DNA from: CAYRPN01 sp964426135
GTDB taxonomy: Bacteria; Planctomycetota; Phycisphaerae; Phycisphaerales; Phycisphaeraceae
DNA length: 64,000 nucleotides
Direction: 5' to 3'
Assembly: GCA_964426135.1 (NCBI GenBank)
Contig: CAYRPN010000014.1
Span: forward strand, 6,949-70,948
The notes below the pieces were generated by a model that saw only the letters and a program-made list of their open reading frames with translations, was not told where the DNA came from and searched no databases. Of this stretch, positions 34,635-43,381 are shown piece by piece. Position 1 is the first letter of the stretch. Every line of letters begins with the position of its first letter. Both the position numbers and the translations under genes were made by a program.

Positions 34635-35549
34635 ATGACGACCATGTTGATTCAACCTGAAATGCCGGTGAAATCTACGGCAGTGGCGACGCGCTCCGCC
34701 GGTGCGCTCAGCGCCGCGGCGAAAGCCCGTCTCGAAGCAACCGAAGGCCATCCGTTGCTGCTGAACGACTGGGTGCGCACGCTGTTCATCCACTATGAAG
34801 TGGACGCGGAAGCGTTGCAGCCGCTGGTGCCGTACGAGCTCGACCTGCGCGGCGGCCGGGCGTATGTCAGTCTCGTTGCCTTCACGATGCGCCGTTTGCG
34901 GCCATGCCTGGGCGGGAAGATCACGCAGTGGCTCAGCGCTCCGGTGTCGAATCATGGCTTCCTCAATGTGCGCACGTATGTGAAACACCAGGGTGAGGCG
35001 GGCATTTTCTTTCTCGCCGAGTGGCTCCCGAATCGGCTGAGCGTTTTCATCGGGCCGCGCACGTTCGGCCTGCCGTACCGCTACGGCAGGCTCGACTATC
35101 GACACGACCACGAGCGCGGCGAGCTGCAAGGCAAGGTCACCGCGCTGGACACTGCACAGCAGCCGCGGCAGTTGCGCTATCGCGGCAGCATCGACCCGCA
35201 TGCTCCTTTCCAAACCAGCGACGGCGAATCGCTGACGGAGTTTCTCGTGGAGCGATACACCGCGTTCACCGAGCGTCGCGGCGTGCGGCGGCTGTTCCGC
35301 ATCTGGCACGAGCCGTGGCCGCAGACGCCGGTGGATGTGGAGATCGACGACGAAAGCCTGATCGAACTGAGCGGCGACTGGTTGCGCTCCGCGCGGCGAA
35401 TCGGCGCGAACTACTCGCCGGGCGCGCTGGATGTCTGGATCGGCCGGCCGCAGTGCATCAGCGGGCGGTACTGCAGCAAGGCGTTTGACCTGCCGGGACG
35501 CGCGGCAGCCAGGGCGGTTGAGTCGGCGACCAAGGATGTGACGCCATGA
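34635..35549 (+). CDS. DUF2071 (YqjF-like) protein
   Basis: 304 residues, soluble. NDWVRTLFIHYEVDAEALQP-type N-terminus, then GGRAYVSLVAFTMRRLRPC and NVRTYVKHQGEAGIFFLAEW, the core of the DUF2071/YqjF family, distantly related to acetoacetate decarboxylase-like folds; no catalytic Lys can be assigned here. CAGGAGGC precedes the ATG. Its stop overlaps the next start in ATGA. DUF2071 proteins often neighbour DCC-type and membrane proteins, which fits this cassette, but no biochemical role is established. Confidence 0.82.
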   Translation: MTTMLIQPEMPVKSTAVATRSAGALSAAAKARLEATEGHPLLLNDWVRTLFIHYEVDAEALQPLVPYELDLRGGRAYVSLVAFTMRRLRPCLGGKITQWLSAPVSNHGFLNVRTYVKHQGEAGIFFLAEWLPNRLSVFIGPRTFGLPYRYGRLDYRHDHERGELQGKVTALDTAQQPRQLRYRGSIDPHAPFQTSDGESLTEFLVERYTAFTERRGVRRLFRIWHEPWPQTPVDVEIDDESLIELSGDWLRSARRIGANYSPGALDVWIGRPQCISGRYCSKAFDLPGRAAARAVESATKDVTP

Positions 35550-36697
35550 AACTTCCATCCATCGATCACTTGTTTCCCCGCAACACGCCGGGCGCCGTCG
35601 CCTGGTTCTGGGTTCGGTACTGGTTCTGGTTCTTTGTTCTGCTTCCGGCGCTGCTGCTGCATCAACTGGTGTTGACGGCGGTTCAGACGGTCGTGCTGGC
35701 GCTGACGTGGAATCGCTCGTTCACGCTCCTGAACGGGCGGCTGCGGCTGATGTTTCTAAATCACTGGCGAGCCGTGCCCGCGACCGTGATCTGGGGCGAG
35801 CGTTTCCTGGCGGTACGGTATGGGCAATTGTTGATCGATCCGGGGCCGCGCTGCGCGGCTGCGGCGATGGATCGGCATCTGGCAGCCGTTTCGAATCAGA
35901 ACATCAACCAGATCGTGGCGACGCACTGGCACGAGGAACACATCGGCAACATTCCCGCCATCGCGCGGAGGCACGCATGGCCCGTGCTCGGATCGGCGCT
36001 GACGCTCGCGGCCATTCGCCATCCGCAGGGCCTGTCGTGGCCGCGGCGCACGCTCATGGGGCAGCCGTTAGGCGCGGATGTCGGCCTGCAGTTGCAGGTG
36101 ATCGGGACAACCATCGGCGACGGCGAGCGCGAACTGCAGGTCATCGACGCTCCCGGGCATTGCGAAGGGCACGTGGCGATGTATGACCCGGTGGACAAGG
36201 TTCTGATTCTCGGCGACGCGTTTCTGCACATCGCCCACACCAGTCCGAATGGAGACGTTCGCAGCGATCGCTGGATCCGCACGCTCGAACGATTCGCGCA
36301 GCTGGACGTACGCACGATGGTGGGCGGACATGGCTGCGTGTACACGAGCGATGATCGCCTGCGGCGCACTCCGTTCGTGGTGCAGCATGTGGACCCGAAT
36401 GCGTTGATTCGTGAAAAGCTTCAGTTCCTGCGCTGGGCGCGAGAAGCGGTGATGGAAGGCGAGCGCCGCGGCCTCAGCTACCGCGTGATCGAAGCGAGCC
36501 TGTTCCCGTGGGGCAGCGCGTGGACGAAGCAGAACTGGTTCCGCGACGAGGCAAGCCGGCTGCTCAGCGCCGGCGAATTTTCACGCACGCACTTCGTGCG
36601 CAGCCTGTCGCGTCATCCGCGGCAGGTGCCTCCGCGGTTTCCGTTCTGGTCCCGCCTCGCCGAACGATGCACGTGGCGGCGAACGCTGGCAGCCTGA
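35546..36697 (+). CDS. Membrane-anchored metallo-beta-lactamase-fold hydrolase
   Basis: 383 residues. One or two hydrophobic N-terminal segments (WFWVRYWFWFFVLLPALLL) anchor a metallo-hydrolase domain. THWHEEHIGN is the first metal motif (HxHxEH in place of HxHxDH), APGHCEGH the second histidine region, LILGDAFL the bridging Asp, and GGHGCVY the last His. Replacing Asp by Glu in the first motif may alter the second metal site. It overlaps DUF2071 by 4 nt, so the two are translationally coupled. Substrate unknown; the company of an acyltransferase-like gene makes a lipid or ester substrate reasonable. Confidence 0.82.
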   Translation: MKLPSIDHLFPRNTPGAVAWFWVRYWFWFFVLLPALLLHQLVLTAVQTVVLALTWNRSFTLLNGRLRLMFLNHWRAVPATVIWGERFLAVRYGQLLIDPGPRCAAAAMDRHLAAVSNQNINQIVATHWHEEHIGNIPAIARRHAWPVLGSALTLAAIRHPQGLSWPRRTLMGQPLGADVGLQLQVIGTTIGDGERELQVIDAPGHCEGHVAMYDPVDKVLILGDAFLHIAHTSPNGDVRSDRWIRTLERFAQLDVRTMVGGHGCVYTSDDRLRRTPFVVQHVDPNALIREKLQFLRWAREAVMEGERRGLSYRVIEASLFPWGSAWTKQNWFRDEASRLLSAGEFSRTHFVRSLSRHPRQVPPRFPFWSRLAERCTWRRTLAA

Positions 36698-36721
36698 GTC
36701 TGAACCACAAGGAGACTTCCC

Positions 36722-37138
36722 ATGACCCTCGACCTGCATCTGAAAATCGTCGGCCTTCTCATGTTCGGCATCATCGTGCTGAACTTCTTCGTGTGGAAGA
36801 AATACCAGTGGAGCACGGAACTGCTGAAAGTGTCGCTGCTCACGCGGCAGGTGTTCGCCGTACACACGTTCTACATCATGCTCACGGTGGGCCTGTTCGG
36901 CACGCTGTCGCTGGTGTTCACGCAGGAACTGCTCACGCCATCAACGCTGGCGAAGCTGGTGCTGGCCGCGCTGGTCGTGTTCTGGGGCAGCCGGCTGGTG
37001 ATCCAGTGGTGCGTGTACGACGCAAAACTGTGGCGCGGGCAGCGCATGGAAACATTCGTGCACTTCTTCTTCACCGGCGTGTGGGGCTATTTCACGGCGG
37101 TGTATGGCGCGGCGCTGTGGATGCAAATGCAGGTGTGA
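36722..37138 (+). CDS. Small four-helix membrane protein (cassette paralogue B)
   Basis: 138 residues with four membrane segments. Paralogue of the protein at 34138-34545 (see shared TR.....H and FWG(A/S)R..(L/I)Q motifs). AAGGAGACTTCCC gives a strong ribosome-binding site. Last gene of the cassette; a long heptamer array follows the stop. Function unknown. Confidence 0.75.
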   Translation: MTLDLHLKIVGLLMFGIIVLNFFVWKKYQWSTELLKVSLLTRQVFAVHTFYIMLTVGLFGTLSLVFTQELLTPSTLAKLVLAALVVFWGSRLVIQWCVYDAKLWRGQRMETFVHFFFTGVWGYFTAVYGAALWMQMQV

Positions 37139-37294
37139 GGTGTGAGGAGTGAGGAGTGAGGAGTGAGGAGTGAGAAAAAGGTGCGAACTGAAACGTGAAA
37201 ACTGCAAAGTGAAAAGTGCAAAATGGCTAGGCCCTGAACCCTAAACCCTAAACCCTACACCCTACACCCTACACCCTACACCCTAAACCCTGCC
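37134..37294. repeat. Heptamer array of about 23 units with changing motif
   Basis: The 7-nt phase runs from the last codons of the preceding gene through TGTGAGG/AGTGAGG units, GAAAACT/GCAAAGT units and telomere-like CCCTAAA/CCCTACA units to the stop of the GGDEF gene. The unit sequence changes several times but the spacing does not. Confidence 0.93.
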
Positions 37295-37297
37295 CCC

Positions 37298-38377
37298 TCA
37301 CACCCCCGCAACTCTTCCCTTGCCCGCGCGCTTCGCGTGATAGAGATTCGCATCCGCGCGTTCGAGGAGGTCGATGGGTTTCTCGATGCGATCGCGGTTG
37401 ACCGACGCCACGCCCATGCTCAGGTCGGGCTTGGGATTGGACTTGATCGCGGTGCGGGCGTGTTGGCGGAACAGGGCGGTGAGCTGCTCGGCGAACTGCT
37501 TGACGCGCGGCAGCGGGCAGCCGGGCATCAGGATCAGGAACTCGTCGCCGCCGAGGCGCACGGCGTAGTCACCGTGACGGATGGAGCCGCGGATGAGGTT
37601 GGCGATGAACTTGATCAGGTCGTCGCCGGCGCTGTGGCCCAGCGTGTCGTTGATCTGCTTGAAATGATCCACGTCGATGGTCAGGCAGACCAGGTCGGTT
37701 CCCGATGAACGACAGGACTCGAAGAGCCCCGGCAGGTTCTCTTCGAGGAACCGGCGATTGCCCAGATCAGTCATGGCGTCGCGCATGGCCATGTGCTGAA
37801 GCTGGCGCGTCGCCTGCTGCGTTGCCTGTTCCACGCGATGGTCCAGCGTGCGTCGCAGTTGCTTCGCGTCGTGGTAATCGCGCACGGCTCCGCGGGAGAG
37901 GCTTTCGATGATGCGGGCCAGATGCCCGATCTCGTCGCGGCGATGCGTGGGCAGATCGGTCAGTGGATTGGGGCGGTCGACGGCCATGGCGCGGTCCGCC
38001 AGGGCCAGCAGATTTCGCAGCGGCGCCGCGATCCAGCGCTGCCCCAGCGCGACTACGCCCGCCATCAGCGCGGCGAGCATGAGAATCGCCGGCCAGCCGC
38101 GGCTGCCCAGCTTCATTTCAAGAAAGGCGATCATCGCGCCGCCGGTGATGGCAAGGGTGCCGACAAGGGCGAGTTTGTACGAGAGGGTGAAGTTTTCCCA
38201 CCATTGGCCACGCGCGTTGGCTGGGGCAGGATCAGCGGCGGGCGCGGCGGCGGCAGTCGGTTGTTGAGGTTGAGGCGACTGCGAGCCGGCCGCGGCGGCG
38301 AATCGACTGGGCCAGCGCTGTGATGTGCCGCTTCCGCCGGTGGTCTGGGGAGTCGGGATGGACGGGGCTCGAGTCAC
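37298..38377 (-). CDS. Membrane-bound diguanylate cyclase (GGDEF)
   Basis: 359 residues. A Pro/Ala/Gln-rich N-terminus, two transmembrane helices (ALVGTLAITGGAMIAFL, AILMLAALMAGVVAL), a HAMP-like linker (PLRNLLALADRAM), and a full GGDEF domain with LGGDEF and an RxxD inhibitory site (RHGD) five residues before it. It should make c-di-GMP and be inhibited by product. The start is a GTG without a clear ribosome-binding site, so an internal start is possible. Divergent from the next gene. Confidence 0.88.
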   Translation of the reverse strand: MTRAPSIPTPQTTGGSGTSQRWPSRFAAAAGSQSPQPQQPTAAAAPAADPAPANARGQWWENFTLSYKLALVGTLAITGGAMIAFLEMKLGSRGWPAILMLAALMAGVVALGQRWIAAPLRNLLALADRAMAVDRPNPLTDLPTHRRDEIGHLARIIESLSRGAVRDYHDAKQLRRTLDHRVEQATQQATRQLQHMAMRDAMTDLGNRRFLEENLPGLFESCRSSGTDLVCLTIDVDHFKQINDTLGHSAGDDLIKFIANLIRGSIRHGDYAVRLGGDEFLILMPGCPLPRVKQFAEQLTALFRQHARTAIKSNPKPDLSMGVASVNRDRIEKPIDLLERADANLYHAKRAGKGRVAGV

Positions 38378-38517
38378 TTTGTGGACATCGGGCGATTCGC
38401 GAGGTGAGTTTTGTTCCGGTTGTGGCGCGCGGGCAAGATTCTGAGGATGCTGGCGGGCGCGGATCGTCGGTCCATGTGGGGAATCTCTGCCACTTGCATG
38501 CCCGCTACAATGCCTGC

Positions 38518-39231
38518 ATGTCGCTCGATCTGATCATGGAAAGCGCCAGCGATGCGCTGGCGCGAATGGATTACCTGACCTGCGAGTCGCTGTGCGAACA
38601 GGCTCTGGCGCTGGCCCGCGCCGGTGACAACTGGGCTTATTCCGGTCGCATCCTCCTGCCTTTGCAGGAAGCGCGGCGGCAGCGTCGTATGATTGCCGCG
38701 GAGGCGACCATCCGCCTGGGCACGGCGAATCTCGCCGGCGATCCGGAGAACTGGCTATCGCAACTGGAAGCGGGCTGCGTGGTGGTGACGCATCCCCACG
38801 GCCGTCAGGAAGCCGCTCGACTGCATCAGGCGGCCCGTAAGCAGCGCCTCTGGATCGAAGTGTTGTTCGCGGACAGCAGGACGGACGAAGCAATGTGGAC
38901 GGTGAGGACCTTCACTGGGCCGGATGTTTCATGTCGAATGACGGCGCCGCGGCCGGAGTGGCGCAATGTCTGGCTGGCTCGCGAAACGAAGCCCGTCGGC
39001 ACGAAGAAGTCGTCGCTTTCCCCTGGCGCCACACCTGGCGACTGGTTCCTCGATGCTGCGGAAAAACTGGGCGACGCGATGATGGCGGCGGCGGACGCAG
39101 GACCGCCGCGACAGCGAATCGAAGCGCTGGAGCAGTGTCTGCTCGCGCTGCCGAGTCACGAGCTTCTTCATCAGCGCCTCGGCGACGCAGTCCGGGCCGC
39201 CTGTCTGATCCACGAGCCGGCGACGGCCTGA
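38518..39231 (+). CDS. Hypothetical cytoplasmic protein
   Basis: 237 residues. The first 60 look like a TPR-like helical pair (DALARMDYLTCESLCEQALA), the middle has beta character (WIEVLFADSRTDEAMWTVR), and the end is helical again. No known catalytic motif. It precedes another unknown gene by 9 bp, so the two are probably co-transcribed. Function unknown. Confidence 0.65.
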   Translation: MSLDLIMESASDALARMDYLTCESLCEQALALARAGDNWAYSGRILLPLQEARRQRRMIAAEATIRLGTANLAGDPENWLSQLEAGCVVVTHPHGRQEAARLHQAARKQRLWIEVLFADSRTDEAMWTVRTFTGPDVSCRMTAPRPEWRNVWLARETKPVGTKKSSLSPGATPGDWFLDAAEKLGDAMMAAADAGPPRQRIEALEQCLLALPSHELLHQRLGDAVRAACLIHEPATA

Positions 39232-39240
39232 GCCCCACGC

Positions 39241-40041
39241 ATGCTCTACTTTTCCGCCAGCACGAGTCCCGGACGGTCGCGTCGGTTCGGTTGCATGGCC
39301 GCGGCGCTGGGATGCGTCGCGGTGGTGCTGCTGGTGGTTGCCGTCGTGATGTGGATGGCACGTTCCGCGCCCAGCGAGTGGAATGAGATTCACGAGATGA
39401 TCGCGCAGGTGCCGCCGCAGGAGCGCATTCAGATCGCCGACGCGCTGGAATCCCGCCTGGGGCGCGAGGCGCAAGGCCTGGCGCCTGAGGGCACGGGAAG
39501 TGCGGTCGCCGCGCCGCCTCCTCCGACGGACTTCCGGTCGATGCAGCAGCAGGTGATCGAGCGCAACATTTCCATTCCGATGCGCGACGCGAACATCTGG
39601 CTGGCGACGAAGCTGCCCGCGTGGATGGCGAACCAGAAAGCCGAACTGCCCGCGGGCGTCAGCGATCCGCGCGTGTGGGTGCAGGACGGCGAATTGGTCA
39701 TGTCGCTGCGACTGTCGCTGGCGGGTTACTCGGGCGTGATGAGCATGGGCGTCACCGCGGAAATGCGGCCCGATGGAAAAATGCTGGTCACGGCGAAGCG
39801 GGCCCGCGCGGGCCGCCTGCCCATTTCGCGCGGCATCATCGCCGACGAACTGAAGGCCGAACTTGAAAAGGCTGAATCGCAGGCCACCCGGCAACTGGCG
39901 GATGTGTTTGAGGGCATGGTCTTCGACCCCGTCTGGCCCGAGCCAGGCAACGAACGGGCAAGGCAGGTGCGCATCCTCGACTTCCAACTGCACGCCGACC
40001 GAATCGACCTGAAAGTGCGCAACGGACCGAAGGAAAAATAG
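39241..40041 (+). CDS. Hypothetical membrane-anchored protein
   Basis: 266 residues. One transmembrane helix near the N-terminus (LGCVAVVLLVVAVVMWMA) and a soluble domain with beta-rich segments (VWVQDGELVMSLRLSLAG, MSMGVTAEMRPDGKMLVTA), in outline like lipid-binding or SRPBCC-type planctomycete proteins, but not assignable. Second gene after the 38518 protein; ubiX follows about 100 bp later. Confidence 0.65.
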   Translation: MLYFSASTSPGRSRRFGCMAAALGCVAVVLLVVAVVMWMARSAPSEWNEIHEMIAQVPPQERIQIADALESRLGREAQGLAPEGTGSAVAAPPPPTDFRSMQQQVIERNISIPMRDANIWLATKLPAWMANQKAELPAGVSDPRVWVQDGELVMSLRLSLAGYSGVMSMGVTAEMRPDGKMLVTAKRARAGRLPISRGIIADELKAELEKAESQATRQLADVFEGMVFDPVWPEPGNERARQVRILDFQLHADRIDLKVRNGPKEK

Positions 40042-40139
40042 ACGGGCGGCGGTGGAAGAACGGCCTAGGATCGGCGGAAGGGAATTCAGTTTCTCGTTTC
40101 GAGTGGCACGGTGAGCGTGTGCGATTGCGGGAACAAGCC

Positions 40140-40754
40140 ATGACCAAGCGCATCGTCATTGGAGTCAGCGGCGCCAGCGGCGCGGTGTATGCCCGGCGGA
40201 CGATTCAACTGCTGGTGGCCGCGCAGGCGGAAGTGCACCTGGTGGTGACGCCGCTGGGCCAGCGACTGCTTCACGATGAACTGGGGATGGAAGGCATCGA
40301 TCTCGCGTCGCTCGCCGGGCTGCCGGAGAAGCCGGCGAATCTGATCCTGCACAATTACCGGGATGTCGGCGCGGCGATCGCCAGCGGATCGTTCCTGCAC
40401 GATGGCATGGTGATCGTGCCTTGCTCGTCCAACACGCTTTCCGCGGTGGCGACCGGGTCGGCGCAGAACCTGCTCCATCGCGCCGCTCATGTCTCGCTGA
40501 AGGAGCGCCGTCCGCTCGTGCTGGTCCACCGCGAATCGCCCCTGAGCCTCGTCGACATCCGGAACATGGCCGCCGCCACCGAGGCCGGCGCCATCATTTG
40601 CCCCGCGAGTCCTGGCTTTTACATGCTGCCTCGTACCATCGACGATCTGGTGGATCACGTCGTCGCCCGGGTGCTGGATCTGTTGCGGGTGGATCACGCG
40701 CTGAAAGTGCGCTGGTCGCAGAACGTGCCGCCGAATGACGCTCATGTCCGATAA
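40140..40754 (+). CDS. ubiX: Flavin prenyltransferase UbiX
   Basis: 204 residues. Makes prenylated FMN, the cofactor of UbiD-type decarboxylases. RIVIGVSGASGAVYARR is the flavoprotein N-terminus, VPCSSNTLSAVATG and RPLVLVHRESPLS line the flavin/prenyl-phosphate site, and ICPASPGFYMLP is the C-terminal signature. The start MTKRIVIG is chosen over an ATG-like start seven codons earlier. UbiD itself is not in the window. Confidence 0.95.
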   Translation: MTKRIVIGVSGASGAVYARRTIQLLVAAQAEVHLVVTPLGQRLLHDELGMEGIDLASLAGLPEKPANLILHNYRDVGAAIASGSFLHDGMVIVPCSSNTLSAVATGSAQNLLHRAAHVSLKERRPLVLVHRESPLSLVDIRNMAAATEAGAIICPASPGFYMLPRTIDDLVDHVVARVLDLLRVDHALKVRWSQNVPPNDAHVR

Positions 40755-40902
40755 ACGCGATGAATGAGGGTAATTGCCCTGTTCATCCATCAAGTGGCCG
40801 GGCATCCACGACGATAACGAGTGAAGGAGCATGTCGGGCTGATCTTCAGTCCCGTGGTGTCATGCTTCATTGCATTGAAAATTGCCCGGGGGGGAGATTT
40901 GC

Positions 40903-42426
40903 ATGAACCAGGAATTGCTCGACAAAGTGTTGCAGTCGCCGCGTTTGCCCAGCCTGCCGACGATCGCTCTGGAGGTCATCGAACTCGTCCAGAGACCTGA
41001 CGTCAATATCAAGCAGATTGCCCACACGATCAGCCACGATCCGGCGTTGTCGAGCAAAATTCTTAAAACGGTTAACTCAAGCTTTTATGGCCAGTCGCAA
41101 GCGTGCAGCACGATCAGCCACGCGCTGGTCATCCTCGGCCTCAACAGCATCAAGACGCTGGCGCTGGGGTTCAGCCTGGTCAGCAATCTTCAGAAATCCC
41201 AGGGCGATGGTTTCGATCACCTTTCGTACTGGAAGCGCAGCTTGTACTCCGCCGCCGCCGCCCGCGTGCTGGCGCAGCGCATCGGATTGGTGCAGCAGGA
41301 AGAGGCGTTTCTCGGCGGTCTGCTGCAGGATCTGGGCCTGCTGGCGATGAGTCAGACGCTGGAGGGCGAATACCTCGACATGATCGCGCAGGCCGGCAAC
41401 GATCACGTGCGGCTGGTTGAACTCGAACGCGCCAGTCTCGGCACGGACCACGCCGAGGTCGGCGCTCAGTTGGCGCAGAAGTGGCGGTTGCCGCCGATGC
41501 TGCAGGCGCCGATCCGGCACCACGAAGATCCTTCAAACTGCCCTGAAGAACTGATGCCGCTGGTGCGGGCCGTGGCGCTGGGAAATCGCGTGGCGGATGT
41601 GTTCATTCTGGAGAACGCCGGCCCCGCGCTGGAACGGTACTACCAGCAGGCGCAGGAGTGGTTCAATCTTCCGCGCGAGCAGGCCGAGCCGCTGCTCACG
41701 GAAATTCACAAGAACACGGTGGAGATGCGTCGCCTGTTCGATCTGCCGACGGGTCCCCTGGGGAGTCCTTCGACCATTCTCGCCAGCGCCCATGAAGCGC
41801 TGATGAACGTCAGCCTGATGCAGAGCCAGCAGACCCGCCAGTTGGAGGAGCAGACCGAGCAGTGGAAGGCCAAGGCCACCACCGACTCTCTCACGGGCGT
41901 CGCCAATCGCAGCTTCTTCAATGAATGGATCCGCGACGCGTTCGAGAAAGTCAAGGCCACGGGCAAGCCGCTGACGGTCATGTTCCTGGACACCGACCAC
42001 TTCAAGAAGTTCAACGATACGTACGGACACCAGACCGGCGACCGCGTGCTGGTCGAGAAAGCGGCCACGCTGAAGCGTGCGGTTCCGGCGACGGGCCTCG
42101 TCGCCCGCTACGGTGGCGAGGAGTTCGTGCTGGTGTTGCCCGACATGGATCGCGTCACCGCTGCCCGCGAAGCCGAGCGCGTGCGCCAGATGATCGCCCA
42201 GACCGTAATCCGCTCCGACGAAGGAAAAGAGCTTTCCATCACGGCGAGCATCGGCGTTGCGATCTACGACGGAACGTTCTTTCAGAATGCGGACCAGCTC
42301 ATCAAGGCCGCCGACCAGGGCGTGTACGCCGCCAAGGGCGCCGGCCGCAACTGCGTCCGCATCTTCACGCCGCGCAAGCCCGCCGCAGCGACGCCCGCCC
42401 CGGCGCAGCCCACCGCCGTGCGATGA
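40903..42426 (+). CDS. HDOD-domain / diguanylate cyclase fusion
   Basis: 507 residues. Residues about 10-215 form an HDOD domain (SPRLPSLPTIALEVIELVQ, HDPALSSKILKTVNSSFYG), a catalytically idle HD relative used in signalling. After a coiled-coil region the GGDEF domain carries YGGEEF and DTDHFKKFNDTYGHQTGD and should be active. GGGGAGATTTGC precedes the ATG. There is no RxxD site directly before GGEEF. Close to a second diguanylate cyclase (37298-38377) and some 9 kb from the flagellar genes, consistent with c-di-GMP control of motility, which is inference. Confidence 0.9.
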   Translation: MNQELLDKVLQSPRLPSLPTIALEVIELVQRPDVNIKQIAHTISHDPALSSKILKTVNSSFYGQSQACSTISHALVILGLNSIKTLALGFSLVSNLQKSQGDGFDHLSYWKRSLYSAAAARVLAQRIGLVQQEEAFLGGLLQDLGLLAMSQTLEGEYLDMIAQAGNDHVRLVELERASLGTDHAEVGAQLAQKWRLPPMLQAPIRHHEDPSNCPEELMPLVRAVALGNRVADVFILENAGPALERYYQQAQEWFNLPREQAEPLLTEIHKNTVEMRRLFDLPTGPLGSPSTILASAHEALMNVSLMQSQQTRQLEEQTEQWKAKATTDSLTGVANRSFFNEWIRDAFEKVKATGKPLTVMFLDTDHFKKFNDTYGHQTGDRVLVEKAATLKRAVPATGLVARYGGEEFVLVLPDMDRVTAAREAERVRQMIAQTVIRSDEGKELSITASIGVAIYDGTFFQNADQLIKAADQGVYAAKGAGRNCVRIFTPRKPAAATPAPAQPTAVR

Positions 42427-42462
42427 GCGCGTTCGACAACGTTCTCGCGTCCCGGTCCAGTT

Positions 42463-42539
42463 CCCCACTCCTGACTTCTGACTTCTGACTTCTGTCCTCT
42501 GTCCCCTGTCTCCTGTCTCCTCACTCCTCACTCCTCGCA
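42463..42539. repeat. Heptamer array of 11 units
   Basis: CCCCACT, CCTGACT, TCTGACT, TCTGTCC, CCTGTCT and CCTCACT types in unbroken 7-nt phase, filling the gap between two convergent stop codons. The CCTCACT part is complementary to the AGTGAGG part of the array at 37134-37294. Confidence 0.92.
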
Positions 42540-43232
42540 TTACCTCTTCACCACCTCGTCGCGATCGATGTTGCCGTCCTTGAGTCGCACCACGCGCTGG
42601 CAGCGCCTGGCAACGTTTTCGTCGTGGGTGACCATGATGATGGTCAGGCCCTTGCGGTGCAGGTCGTCGAAGAGATCGAGAATCGCCTTGCCCGTGGCGG
42701 AATCGAGATTGCCCGTGGGTTCGTCGGCCATGAGGATGCTGGGGCGCGTGACCAGGGCGCGGGCGATGGCGACGCGCTGCTGCTGGCCGCCGGAGAGTTC
42801 GCTGGGCTTGTGATGTAGGCGTTCGCCCAGACCGACGCTTTCGAGCGATTCGATCGCGCGTTGCCTGCTCTCACGCTTGGGCACGCTCTGATAAAACAGC
42901 GGCACCTCGACGTTGTCCTCGACGGTGAGCTGCGGGATCAGGTTGAACGCCTGAAAGATGAAGCCGATGTGCTGCCCGCGCGACTTGCTCAGTTCCGCGT
43001 CGTCCATCCGCGCCACGTCCTTGCCCGCAAGCCAGTAGCGCCCGCTGGTGGGCCGATCGAGGCAGCCGAGGATGTTCATCAGCGTGCTTTTCCCGCTGCC
43101 GCTGGGGCCCATGACGGCGACGTACTGTCCCTGTGGAATCGTCAGGTTCACGCCATGCAGGGCGTACACGGGCGGAGCATCGCCTTTTTGATAAACCTTC
43201 TGCACGTCTTCGATGCGGGCGACGTCAGTCAT
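42540..43232 (-). CDS. ABC transporter ATP-binding protein, MacB/LolD type
   Basis: 230 residues. Walker A GPSGSGKST, Q loop FQAFNLIPQLT, signature LSGGQQQRVAIARAL, Walker B ILMADEPTGNLD, H loop VTHD. It belongs to the MacB/LolD/FtsE-like group that powers lipoprotein release or mechanotransmission-type exporters. No permease gene is adjacent in the window; the next gene downstream would be expected to be one but the neighbour is convergent, so the partner must be elsewhere. Confidence 0.92.
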   Translation of the reverse strand: MTDVARIEDVQKVYQKGDAPPVYALHGVNLTIPQGQYVAVMGPSGSGKSTLMNILGCLDRPTSGRYWLAGKDVARMDDAELSKSRGQHIGFIFQAFNLIPQLTVEDNVEVPLFYQSVPKRESRQRAIESLESVGLGERLHHKPSELSGGQQQRVAIARALVTRPSILMADEPTGNLDSATGKAILDLFDDLHRKGLTIIMVTHDENVARRCQRVVRLKDGNIDRDEVVKR

Positions 43233-43280
43233 GGGAAGAATCGGTCAGGGGCCATCCAAGACCTGCGCTGCAGTTTCTCG

Positions 43281-43366
43281 GTAGGGTGCGTCAAGTCCGC
43301 GCGGACGCACCATGTTGCGTCACCGTTGACTGTGGTGCGTCCGCGCCGAGCCTTGACGCACCCTAC
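43281..43366. repeat. REPIN-like inverted pair, GTAGGGTGCGTC type
   Basis: Left arm starts GTAGGGTGCGTCAAGTCC at 43281, right arm ends TTGACGCACCCTAC at 43366. It lies between the fhcA stop and the ABC gene start. Same family as 22619-22898, 57778-57865 and 62294-62422. Confidence 0.88.
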
Positions 43367-43381
43367 ACGGAAGCGGCCCCG

